A DNA stretch of 64,000 nt, from the NCBI GenBank assembly GCA_038496445.1, contig JALMLS010000577.1:868001-932000 (forward strand), given 5' to 3'. The DNA is from Trichosphaerium sp. ATCC 40318 (Eukaryota > Discosea > Flabellinia > Trichosidae). A model generated the notes under the pieces. The model had not been told where the DNA came from, did no database searches, and was given only the letters and a program-made list of their open reading frames with translations. This document shows, piece by piece, positions 53,760 through 64,000 of this stretch. Numbering within the stretch: the first letter of the stretch is position 1; the number at the start of each line of letters is the position of its first letter. The position numbers and the translations under genes are program-made.

Positions 53760-56700
53760 ATGGATCACCCTGCTAACGCTAGCAACTCTGAAGGAAGTGA
53801 TAGCGCATTAGAACAATTCGATACTTCATTCGAGCTTGCCGATAGCACCGCACCTCAAGTCGACTGGGTTGACCTTCCAAAGTACTAAATACCCGTTTAT
53901 GTTGTTTACAACGCTCTAAATTAGTTTAGGAAAGAAATAATAAAAAGCTGCTTCAAGTCAGTGACTAGCTTTCCTCATAATGTGCACAAAGCTCTCGACG
54001 CTAAAATGGCTTCATTTTTTGCTCAGCTGGGTAGAATTGCACGTGCTAGCAGTAGGCGGAGAAAAGTTATTTTTCTGAACTATTTTAGGTTGCTGTTTTC
54101 CCAATCTACATAATAGTGTTTTCTCTCATTCTCACTGTTATTCTTGGCCTTGGTTTCATACGTCTTAAAGCAGTACGATAACACATGGAAATTGCAAGTG
54201 TTCACGTGAATATTTAGGGAGCATTGCGGGACGCTTGGGTACCTGACGGTAAGTACTAGTAATGTCTGTCTCTTGGGTCTTTCTCACCTTTTCCTTAGTA
54301 TCGAGTGCGATTGCTCACGAACAAACTATTCAAGAGAACTACGGGACGTATAAAATATCTGCTCTCGTGGTAACAAATAAAACTACTGGGTACGCATGCG
54401 ACTAAATCACGTGACTGAAACGCAACAATTTACTTGGGTTCTTTAGTGGTGACGCTTTGACTGCTCCCATACTTGTAGAATTATTACATCTTCATCGTGC
54501 TCTACTGAACTTCACTGTTGTATTCGAAGACGATACATATTCATTTGATGATTTATGTATGAGACCTCACCCTTTCACTGGGTGTGCCATTGTCTCAGTT
54601 TTGGATTTATGGAATAACGACGAAGCTGCCATACTGAGTGATAAGGTAGATATTTCAAAAAAAATAGTACGAGCTAAGAGATTTAGAACTTGTATAAAAC
54701 CTTGAATGATGGTTTGAAGAATCATCCAAACCTTCCTCGACTCCTCGGAGGTGTTAATAGTGTATCTGGATACATAACAAAGATTGAAGGGATAGCAATA
54801 GCTTATGCTATACATGATTCAACAGCGGATAAAGCTCCATGGACTTCATGGGAAGTTAATTGGCTTGACATAGTTGGTGGTAAAGAACATGACAATTTCT
54901 TTGCTTACAAGACAAACAACGTACTAAATAGACGTGAGATATTTTACTCATTAATCTTAGCGTGCAGATAGGATAGAAGTCAACAGAGCTACAAGAGGCG
55001 ATGTTAAGTTATTTTTAAGTAAGTCGTATTTTTCTTGATTTTTTCTCACTTTTCTGATACAGTAACGTTTTCTGTTATGATGGTATATGTTGCTTTCGCT
55101 CTTGGTGGTATTCACCCTAAAAAATCGAAGATATTGGTTGGCATAGGAGGAATTTTCAGCGTAATAATAGCCATAATATGCGGGTTCGAATTTTATACTT
55201 CAAACGAATTTGTGTACTTTTTTGACCAAAGATGTTGTTCAGATTTGGCTTGATGGGTTTCTTAGGCGTAAAATTTAACGCCACATTTGTTGGGATACCA
55301 TTCTTAATTTTAGGTACCTGAAAATAACTAAACAGCTTTTGATCATTTTTGTTGCTGCTGAAACCGCCGTTGGAAGTAACTTCTACTCAACAATACCCTA
55401 GGTATTGGTGTTGATGATATGTTTATTATTGCACATGCATATGAACGTACCAACAAGCGCCTCTCTATTCCCCTCAGACTATCTGCAGCGCTTCGAGAGA
55501 GTAAGTAAATACTTAATTTTCTTGACTAACAGAACGTTCTCTAGTCGGTGGTTCTATCACAATGACGTCTGTAACAGACGTTGTAGCATTTTCTGTTGGT
55601 ATTGGAAATGTAATACCTGCGCTTAGACACATGTGCGCAAATGCCGTTGCATGTGTCATATTTGACTATATCTTTCAAGTACTTACATACACATTAGCTC
55701 GTTTTAATTCTTCTGTAGATAACTTTCTTTTGTGCTTGCTTAGTCCTTGATGAGCAACGGCGCTCGAAAAGTAAAGGACAAGGACAATATAGTGTTGTAT
55801 CTGACGAGAAAGACGATCACGAGCCCGAAGAAGGCATTGTGGGATTAAATGGAGATACAGAGAATGGGCATGATACTGACGAAGGAGAAAATAATGATAG
55901 TGATGATGTAGTTATCAAAGAACATAAAACATGGCGCCAGAAGTGCTGGTCCATTCTCACATTGGAGAATAGTCTATTGAACACCTTCTTTGAAAAGTTC
56001 TTCGGACCTTTCATGACAAAGAGCAGAATATTTGCTATCGTGATTGTACGAATTCTCTTTTGTTTGCAGTAATGTTAACTTTGTCGTAGTTGCTTATATC
56101 TATTGCATTGCTCGTTTTGGGCATAATAGGTAGTACACAGGTAGATACAGGTGTATCACAACATGATGTACTTCCAAGGGAAACATTCCTGCACGATTTC
56201 GCTGACATTGAAATAAAGTATTTTGGGGTACACAAAACACTGTGATAAAAGAAGTGTTGTTAACTTTTCTGTAGAGTCTTCGTCTTGGTTTTGGTGTCTA
56301 CCTAGGAAAAATAGACTATACAGATCCTATAGTCCACGTAAAAATTAAGAATCTTCTTAGTGACTTACGGGCATCCCCAGTCATAGTAGCAGAATCAGTT
56401 CATAGTTGGTACCTTATTGAATTTTTTGTTCTGTTTCTTCATTTTTTGGTATTGTTATTCTCGTTTCTGACAGTTATCATTTAGGTGGGAGGATTTTGTA
56501 GAATGGAACAGTACTGCGCCACAAATTAAACCTCCTCAAAACCTTGACGATATTGATTTCCGTCAGTTCTTAAACTTGACAAGTTTTAACGGCAGCCTTG
56601 AAGACATAGAAGTAATGACCCTTGCAAAAGAAATGGGCCTCACATTCGATAACTCAAGGAGTACGCTTTTGGAATGCCACGTGTGCGAAGGTTTCGTTGT

Positions 56701-57698
56701 TAACTGAAACTAATAGCGAGTACATTTTACGTTCGTTTGTTCCAGTGGCTTATTCAACCAGAAAAGTTTAAGCGATATGCTGGAGATTTGGTTTTTCAAT
56801 TTGGTGTTTTAAAGATGTCTGCGTTTCATGCATCTTTTGAGCCTGTCAGAAAAGACTTGGAAAAAGCATCGAGCATGCTTGTATGTCCAAAATAACTTTC
56901 CCTTTTGCCTTTGTTTCAAACAGACATTAAAGAACTTTAGGCTGTTGAGAAGCTCTGCGCATCTCATGATTTGGATGTATTTCCTTTTAATCAGAGGTTT
57001 CTAATATGGCAACAGTTCGTAAACTTATTAGGCAGGAATCTGAAACAGTTCGCCTTGGCTGCATGTGCGTAATCTCTTTTTTTTTTTTGAATGCAAAAGA
57101 GTTTATAAACAATCAGTTCTAATAGTAAGGTATTTATAGTGGCTATATTCGTTGTTGTTTGGTTATTCCTTGGTGATGTTAAAGTGTCACTGCTCGTGAT
57201 TTTTAGTATCATTCTCATAGACATTGATATGTTTGGGTACTTTTCATTGTTTTTTATAAGCACAGCTATTCACTCGTTTGTTTAGTGTTATGTTTATTTG
57301 GTCTATTCCTTTGAATAATGTAGGATTGGTATTACTACTTATTAGTATTGGTCTAGCTGTAGATTCATGTGCGCATATTGGTCATGCGTTCATATCTCAA
57401 GACAAGGTAAGAAACACTTTTATTTTTGAACTTTTTTTGACTGATTTGATTATAATTTTAGAGCTTGTCTGTCAGTGAACGTATTACTCTTTCACTTTCT
57501 AAAATGGGAAGCTCTGTATTAAGTGGATCATTTACAAGCTTTCTTGGAATTCTAGTACTTGGTGCAGCAGAGCATAATATTCTTCTGTTGATGTTCAAGT
57601 TTTTCTTTGCCATATTTTTGCTCGCTATGTTTCAAGGGTTATGTACCCTACCTCTCATGCTGCAATATTTTAGATGTAATAAATGTAACAAAAAATAA
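53760..57698 (+). CDS. Patched/NPC1-type RND membrane protein with sterol-sensing-domain motifs
   Basis: ATG at 53760 (MDHPANASNSEGSDSALEQF), a polar acidic N-terminus, then TM1 (VAVFPIYIIVFSLILTVILG). A first extracellular loop spans about 54300-54960 (NFTVVFEDDTYSFDDLC; LPRLLGGVNSVSGYITK). TM2-6 contain VTFSVMMVYVAFALGGIHP, GIGVDDMFIIAHAYERT and SITMTSVTDVVAFSVGIG, the GxxxDD and sterol-sensing hallmark, then a cytoplasmic acidic loop (DEGENNDSDDVVIKEH). A second loop (DLRASPVIVAESVHSW) precedes the second TM set (VAIFVVVWLFLGDVKVSLLV; LLLISIGLAVDSCAHIGHAF; SGSFTSFLGILVLGAA). Stop TAA 57696-57698. The two-half, 12-TM RND layout fits Patched-related and NPC1 transporters, which move sterols or other lipids using cation gradients. 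More than ten introns; the splice before TM1 is uncertain. Confidence 0.9.
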
Positions 57699-57899
57699 AC
57701 AAGTAATGCGTGGTAATAAGTCCGTACCAGCTGTATTTTACAAACGGCTCTACAACGAGTGTAGAGTACAAAAAAAGGGTTCCGAATTTTGCAAAAAAAC
57801 TGGAATCAAAACGCTCAACTTTCTAATAAACATTGAGCTGTAATACAATCTTGATTGATGTCACTTTCACAATTACACTATTATAAACAAAAAGACTAT

Positions 57900-58110
57900 C
57901 GAATATGATCCCCAGTGAGCTACTTATGTGGGTATGTGATTGTCAGGCATTTATTTCCTTGTCGAAATCCCTCTCAATACTCCAGCAACCCACGTTACCT
58001 TCAAACGTACAACTTCATTAACATCCCTGTAGAGTCGATATCAAAGCACAAAGTCAGAGTGCTATGTTAGGCGGCACAGTATCAGTATTCGATGAGTGTT
58101 CACTTAGTTT
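57900..58110 (+). repeat. Dispersed short repeat family, copy
   Basis: gtcaggcatttatttcc, ttcattaacatccctgtag, caaagcacaaagtcagagtgc. The tail block is not clear. Confidence 0.7.
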
Positions 58111-58290
58111 AAAAATAGTTTATTACAACTTTTTAAAGTGAACAAATTGGTTTTCAAAAAAATTGGTACCTGCATAAAGTATTAAACGAGTGCATAAAGC
58201 AAAAACGTTTACGTAACTTTTTTTGGACAGAAAACAGTGATTGAAATTTACCTTCTTCAATGGTTTATTTACTAGCCCACAACAGCAACA

Positions 58291-58515
58291 ATGTGTATCT
58301 ATGCACTCTTTGGTTATGATCGATTTGACAGTTTGCACCATAGCTATGATAACTCAAACGGAGATATCGAACTTAGTCTTTGGAATTGCCACAAAGTTAC
58401 TGACAAAGGCATATTTGTTGAATGGCATCTCAGAAAGAACAAGTATTACAGAAGAAGGAACAATTCAAACCATTTTCAAGAGCGCCAGACCAGTTCTGTT
58501 CCATCGCAATACTAA
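58291..58515 (+). pseudogene. LRR-like scrap related to the F-box/LRR family
   Basis: Short open frame with one leucine-rich-repeat-like motif (DIELSLWNCHKVTDKGIF) resembling VINLTNCSKITNQGIK of copy 1. Too short and without flanking repeats to be a working gene. Confidence 0.4.
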
Positions 58516-58569
58516 TTAATCAAGCCACTTTGTTTTGATACTAAAGCATTGAAAAAAAAGCTGACGAAT

Positions 58570-58815
58570 ATGACCTTGCGTACTACTTACGAGGGACGGA
58601 TGAATCAGGCATTTATAACCTTGTCAAACCTCAATAAACCGACACCGTCGGATTATTTCAGTACTAACTACATTAATTCCCCTACCAAGGTGACTTCATA
58701 GCACTAAGGCACAGCACTATAGATGACTAGCAATTTCATACTGTTTGCTTGACACTGGAACGCGGAGCGCTAACATTTATGCTCTATCTTTCTCATAATA
58801 AAAAATTGTGGTATC
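58570..58815 (+). repeat. Dispersed short repeat family, copy
   Basis: atcaggcatttataacc, acattaattcccctacc, agcactaaggcacag and the tail aaaaaattgtggta. Confidence 0.7.
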
Positions 58816-59334
58816 GTGATAGTATTGTACACGACTAGGAAACGGCCATGGCAGTTTCAGTTGAAGCACAACTCTCAAGATGAAAATCACTCAAAATTGA
58901 AAGAATTCTCACTTTCACAACAAGTTGTTATCAATTTGATTCACAAGGTGTAATATGTTGCGCAAACGTAGGCACGACAAGAAAGAAGCTTTCAACCCGT
59001 TTGCTTCATTTTCTTGGTAAACCGCTGTAGACATCGCGCACAATGTCGTATATAACGCTTCAAGGCTGCGTAAAGCGCTTTAACTCGTTTTGGTTAGTTA
59101 TTTCCTCTCAATTGGCATTTTAACGGCACGCTGCCCATTTTATCAGTTGCATTGTGAATACGATTTACGGCAATGAGCGATTGCAAAGAAGTATCTCTGA
59201 GAGGTTTTCTTCTTGAACTTACTGTAGCCAAATTTGGTGATGTTATACTAATGTCCCAAGTTCGTGGCACGTTACAAAAACTGAAGCCAAAATATCAATG
59301 AAAAAAAGGTTACAAATATGAGCCACACACTCTA

Positions 59335-59508
59335 CTGAGAATGGTTTAAGAATCAGGCATTTATAACCATGTCATAGAATCATATCTGGATTGATCCCCC
59401 GAGGAGGCGACAACGAAGCACTAAGTCATAGTGCCTCGAGACTGGCGCAGCGTTTTCATATTTACAGACTAAGGAATATCTCACCTTGAAAACAAAAATT
59501 GTGGGTAT
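59335..59508 (+). repeat. Dispersed short repeat family, short copy
   Basis: atcaggcatttataacc, acgaagcactaagtcatagtgc and the tail aaaaattgtgggta. The centre is shortened by about 60 bp. Confidence 0.7.
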
Positions 59509-59873
59509 AGGCGTTAAGTGTAGTTTCTGTTGGTTGTTGCTGGAACAACATGCGCCTTGCAATTCGACGCGATTCGCATTCGTTTTACGTATTTTCAGTT
59601 TTTCAACTTTTCAACTTTTCGGCTTCGCCGCTCGAAGTGTAATGCTTCTAAAACCCATTACAATAACACGGAAATATATTTCTGCGCTATTTAAGCCCAT
59701 TGGACCGTTTTCTAGGTATTGTAAACAATTTGACAAAAAAAATTTGCGTTGTACGAACTGCAAAGTCCTTCGTTAACCTGCCTTAATTCTAGCCAGTGTT
59801 GTAGAACACTGAAGAGAATATTACAGACTGAAACGAAAAAAGAAACAGAAATATTTTTTTATTTGCCCTTGTT

Positions 59874-62800
59874 TTAGTGGTCAGCCAAAAGAGAAACTTC
59901 AGCAGCTACACCTTCGATGTGATTATCATGGAAGTGAATCTTGAGTGTAACAGTTCCTTCAACATCCTTAGAGTTAGAAGCATCCTTCAATGCAACAGTA
60001 GCTTCATGTAATTCGCCATCCAAGTGCTAAAAACATGATTAATAAAAGACAACAAATAACCTTCTGTACCTGGCTGGTCAAGTGCAAAGCACCTTGTAAG
60101 ATGAGCTTATGTTTTCTAAATGTATGTGCGCTGTAAACTTGTACTGTAAGTACAGCTTGTGGAAGCATTGATGTGAGATTAGGCACAACAAAACTGAACA
60201 AATCATCAAACTCAGGAGCCAAGCTGTTAGTAACAGTTCTTGTTTTCTTCTCGATACCAAAGAAACGAATATTGACATAAGAGTCAAGAGAACCTACAAG
60301 CAGACAGTGTAAGAAAACAGGCACGAAAAGGGCTCAAGGTCAAAAAGTGATAGCGCATTACGTACCAAAGTAGTCAAGTTTTGGCAATTTGGCGGCTTTT
60401 ACAACGTACAAACTCAAAGAGCTTGTGGTAGTACCAGCCATCTTTTTAACCTTTTCTGAGATAGCAGAAGCCTTATTCTTAAGGTCTTGGTGCTTGTTGA
60501 GTGCTGATCCGAGTACTTTCTCCATGCACTTAAGCTCAGAAGCGAATGATTCGCTTGAAGCAACAATCTCAGCCTCAAGCATTTGTTTAACAATCTTTGA
60601 GTTCTCAACACTTGCGTCAAGTCCTTCAATAGATACATCAATCTCATCTTTATCATCAGAGATTTGCTAAAAAGATGTCAACAACAAGAAGAAGAGAAAA
60701 AAAAAGGAAGAGCGCTTTGAGTACGTACAGGAGCCTTTAGTTTCTTGAATGTAACAACATCTGTCTTCAAGTGAAGAGATACATCACCTGAACCACCTTC
60801 ACGGATAGTCCACCAGCGATCACCTTGTCCACTCTTTCCTCGTACGAGGGTAGATACAGCGAAAGATATTTCACCCAATAATACAGATTGAGACTTTGTA
60901 TCATCGAAAACGCTGACAGTGATGTAATCATCATCTGTCTTTGAAGCAACATCAGACGACCATTTAAGGTTAAGCTCAGTCTGATCAGGACCAATATCCA
61001 CAGTTTGGGTACGTTTTCTTGTATTTCCCATCTTAATGAGAAGATGAACTGGACATGCTTTAGGCATGCCTGTAAGTTCAAGAATAGCCATTGTAATACG
61101 GCCTTAACAGGCGTTAGTTTTATTGCTTCAGCAAGCAATATGTACCTGTTGGTTTAGAGTCGCTCATGGCTCCTTGAAGCTCTGTCTCAGCATTCTTCAT
61201 GGCCTTTCTCAAACGAGCTACAGATATGTGCAAGTAGTCGCGTACACTAATAGCACGTCCTACGAGCGTCTGGAGAGACGACCGAGCGACCTTACCCTAG
61301 AAAGGCAAAGTCAAAAAAAAACTAATCTCATCGCAAGAGCGTACCTGATCGGTAAGAGAGGAATATTCCAAATCAAGATGTAAATTACCCTTGACTTTAC
61401 CCTTCTTGTTTACAACCTCAAACCTGTACACGTATCGTCAGCATGTAGCACTATAATTTATTTGAAAAACGCACCATGAGTCTTGTTTGCTCTTCAACAA
61501 ATCAGTGATTTGTACTTCAATGGAACCCATCTCTTCATCCGAACCAACCTAGTAGCAATTGTAAGTAACAATACACAATAAATCTCACTATACCATATCG
61601 TGGTCGAATAATGTGAGAGTAACACTAGCACTAGTAGTTGTGATATCAAAAGCGAATGATTCATCAAACGTTGGGTTCAATGTGCTCTTTTGTGTCTTTG
61701 TTGTTTCCTTTGAGTTTTCGCATGTAATGACAACATATGGGTCACATTTACCGAGAATATCAGTCTTTGATAGGTCCTTACCCTCGATAACTTGAGAGAA
61801 GCGAGTCAGTACGAAAGAAAAATTATGTTAGTTTACCTTTAACTTGCAAAGATCCAATAGCATTTGGTCTACATTTAGCGTAGTACTCTTGGTCAAAGGC
61901 ATCTTGGAGACCAGTGACAGCAAGGTTCATGTCTTTGGTCATCTGTTGTACCATCTGGTAAAAGTGTGCACGCACTTTCTTTGCTTGATCTGAGGAATGG
62001 TAATTAGCATGGAAACTAACTGTAAGTACGACGTACCCAATCCTTGATCTAGCGTTTCTGGAAGAGGATAATTCTTCTTGACCTTAGCAGGTCCCTTGAC
62101 ATTTGCAGTAGCTGGAACATCGGCGGCTGGAGATGGAGCAGTACCATCAGCAGCAGGTGCAGAAGCATCGGCCGGAGCGTTGTCATCAGTAGAAGCTGAG
62201 GAATCCTCGCCTGCTGTATCAGCTGGAGCATCAAAGACAATATCGCCAGGTAGAACGCTATCATTTGCGGCAGTATCGTCACCAGTGCTATCATCAGTCG
62301 TTGCATCAGCAGGTGCAGTGTCAGTCGTAACAGGTGCTGTATCGGTTGCTGGCACAGCATCAGTATCAGCAGTAGCATCATCAGTAGTGTCGTCAGCAGG
62401 TACTGCAGTATCATCGCCGGGCGCTGCATCATCAGCAGGCGCTGCAGTATCATCAGTTGCTGACGCTACAGTGTCATCTGTTGATGTAGTAGTGTCATCT
62501 GCAGGCGCAGTAGTATCAGCTGGTGTAGTTGCCGCGGCCGCAGGGGTTGCTGGTGCGGTGGTGTCATCTTCTTCTTCTGTTTCCAGTTGGGTGTAGCTGA
62601 GCCTTTTCGATGAGTTAGCTAACAAGTACCAACAATGGGTATTAAGTAAAAGGCACATACTTTACTCTGACTTCTCCGGAGTCGTCTTTCTTGCCTTGAA
62701 TCTTGTACCATTCATCTGTTGGCTGGTTAACAGCCTTAGATAAAGGTAGTTCAACAAAACCAATAACATCATTCGAGCCAACGGCATCATGATCTAGAAT

Positions 62801-64000
62801 CTCAACCTTTACGGTGCTGGTTGGGTCACGCTAAGTTTGAACGATTAACAATTATCGAAATAGCTATCTGAAGCAAAACGAAAATAGACAGGTAACATAC
62901 CACAGACAAGAGGAATTGTTGACTCCACACAGGATCGAGCTATTAGAATATAAGAAATTATGATCGAATAAGCATTCAGCAAAAGTATGGTTTCGTATTT
63001 CGTACCGTGTCCTTGACAACCTTACTCTTGGTGCTATCTCCTTCGAAGGAGATGACAGCAAAGGCATCTGTTGTACCGATAGTATCGGTTTTTGGCAAGT
63101 TCTTTGCCTCAACAAGTGTTACTTGAACAGCACCAACAGCGCTAGGTCTGCAGTATGTAAAGTAGTCATCAACAAATGTTTCGCCAATATTCTTGATGGC
63201 GGTACGCAATTGTACACTGAGCGAATGTGCAGGTCCAAAGGCTACGTCAAAACGACGTTTAAAGTCCTTCAAAGATACCTAATTGTTTTTAGAGATTTGT
63301 CAACTCCTAAAAAAAACGTCCAAAAAAAGCGCACTGTCTGGTCTTTTGCGGCAGCGTCTTCTTCAGCAAACTCTTTGTTACATGTATCAACAGCATAGTC
63401 GAGACTTCCCATGAGATCTGTAATCAAAGTAGCTTGATCAGAGTTCTTGCCAACAAAGTATTTGTGTAGACTCTTGGCTTGAATGAGCAATTGTTCGACG
63501 GTATCTAAAGCAAGTAAGTTCAAGTGTTTGATAGCGAAGACTGAGCATACCCGTAGAGTTTGTCTTTTCTTGGTCATCCTTGGATTTCTCAACGTAATCA
63601 AGTACGATGTACAAGCGCGATTGTTCGGCTTTTTTGCCTTCAATCTTGTACCAACCTTCGCTGGTCTTATTTTTAATAACATCCTCGAGATTGATGCTAA
63701 CAAGGCCGATGAGCTCATCCTTCTTTGGTGGGAGATCATTATCAAAGACTTGCAATTGCAATGGTTCAGGGTTCTATTATAACTTTAATACTAGCTCAAA
63801 CTCATAAAAAATAAAGTGACGTACATCGCCCAAACCGAATTCAAAGTGTTCATTCCATGCAGGGTTGCTGTCATCATCAATTGTCTTTGTTTTCTCTTCT
63901 TGTTCACCAAGACTGAGTCGGACAAAACCATCAGTTTTACCAAAGGTATCGAGTTTAGGCAAACGTTCTGCCTTGGCAATGACAACCTATTTATCTTTTA
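59874..64000 (-). CDS. Multi-C2-domain protein (5' partial)
   Basis: The gene enters at the right edge through an acceptor and ends at TAA 59874-59876. At least five C2 units are seen: (1) AERLPKLDTFGKTDGFVRL, with LQVFDNDLPPKKDELIG; (2) VTLVEAKNLPKTDTIGTTDA, with KVEILDHDAVGSND; (3) KTDILGKCDPYVVITCEN, with LTLFDHDMV; (4) MAILELTGMPKACPVHLLI; (5) SLYVVKAAKLPKLDYFG. Asp residues in the D-x-x-G-x-x-D and D-N/H-D loops of units 1-3 suggest Ca2+ and phospholipid binding; units 4 and 5 lack most of them. A helical Cys-poor linker separates units. Between units 2 and 3 a 180-residue Thr/Ala/Asp-rich low-complexity segment lies at about 62060-62600. No membrane helix is visible in this part. The family could be ferlin-, synaptotagmin- or copine-like; I cannot decide. 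Confidence 0.85.

Larger units (their letters stand above)
57699..59873. other. Gene-poor interval with short repeats
   Basis: Three forward copies of the dispersed short repeat (57900, 58570, 59335) and an LRR-like scrap. No complete gene is seen. Confidence 0.55.

Noticed and set aside
54062-54090. A 23-nt intron (gttattttt...attttag) before TM1 of the Patched-like gene
   Set aside because: It restores the frame, but it is far shorter than other introns here (38 nt and up), and longer alternatives with a GTG donor upstream also work. RNA data are needed.
62078-62596. 172-codon plus-strand ORF (Ser/Val/Ala-rich)
   Set aside because: It is the antisense of the Thr/Ala/Asp repeat in the C2 gene and exists only because of that repeat.

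Overview
This is eukaryotic nuclear DNA: A+T-rich, with many short GT-AG introns (about 38-100 nt, many starting GTACG/GTAAG, acceptors usually TTTAG or similar), TAA/TAG/TGA all used as stops, and no operons, Shine-Dalgarno sites or CRISPR. The protein set (leucine-rich-repeat MAP-kinase-type phosphatases, tandem calponin-homology plus coiled-coil protein, 14-3-3, squalene synthase, a DENN protein, a Patched/NPC1-type transporter, F-box-LRR multigene family) suggests a free-living protist. An amoebozoan is my best guess, because LRR-dual-specificity phosphatases and cortexillin-like proteins are best known there, but the sequence does not prove it.

Layout. 1-4443: two copies of an F-box/LRR family, the second broken by an 827-bp inverted-repeat element. 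4790-9950: decayed or poorly resolved minus-strand genes, including a kinase-like gene with a duplicated catalytic loop. 9947-31021: a gene-dense island with LRR-phosphatase 1 (-), 14-3-3 (-), CH/coiled-coil protein (+), squalene synthase (-), a lactonase (+), a 6.7-kb DENN/ankyrin/DH-like protein (+), a 2.2-kb gap and LRR-phosphatase 2 (-). 31354-42067: a non-LTR retrotransposon (ORF1, endonuclease, reverse transcriptase, RNase H, zinc knuckle) carrying two nested DNA elements (34514-35442 and 38752-40801). 42085-47100: gene-poor, one 5'-truncated LRR-family copy and many copies of a short dispersed repeat. 47147-57698: second gene island with RCC1-like (-), F-box/NHL (-), type I membrane protein (-), methyltransferase (-) and Patched-like (+). 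57900-59510: three more short repeats and an LRR scrap. 59874-64000: a multi-C2 protein (-) running off the right edge.

The genes do not form one pathway. Sterol synthesis (squalene synthase) and a sterol-sensing-type transporter are both present but 35 kb apart. The signalling genes are typical of a motile eukaryotic cell. The most unusual material is: a squalene synthase whose membrane anchor is N-terminal rather than C-terminal; three inverted-repeat elements whose removal with one 2-bp target copy restores the host frame exactly; a 31-bp perfect hairpin inside one of them; and a roughly 12-copy short repeat family with a TATAAAT-type motif on one strand.
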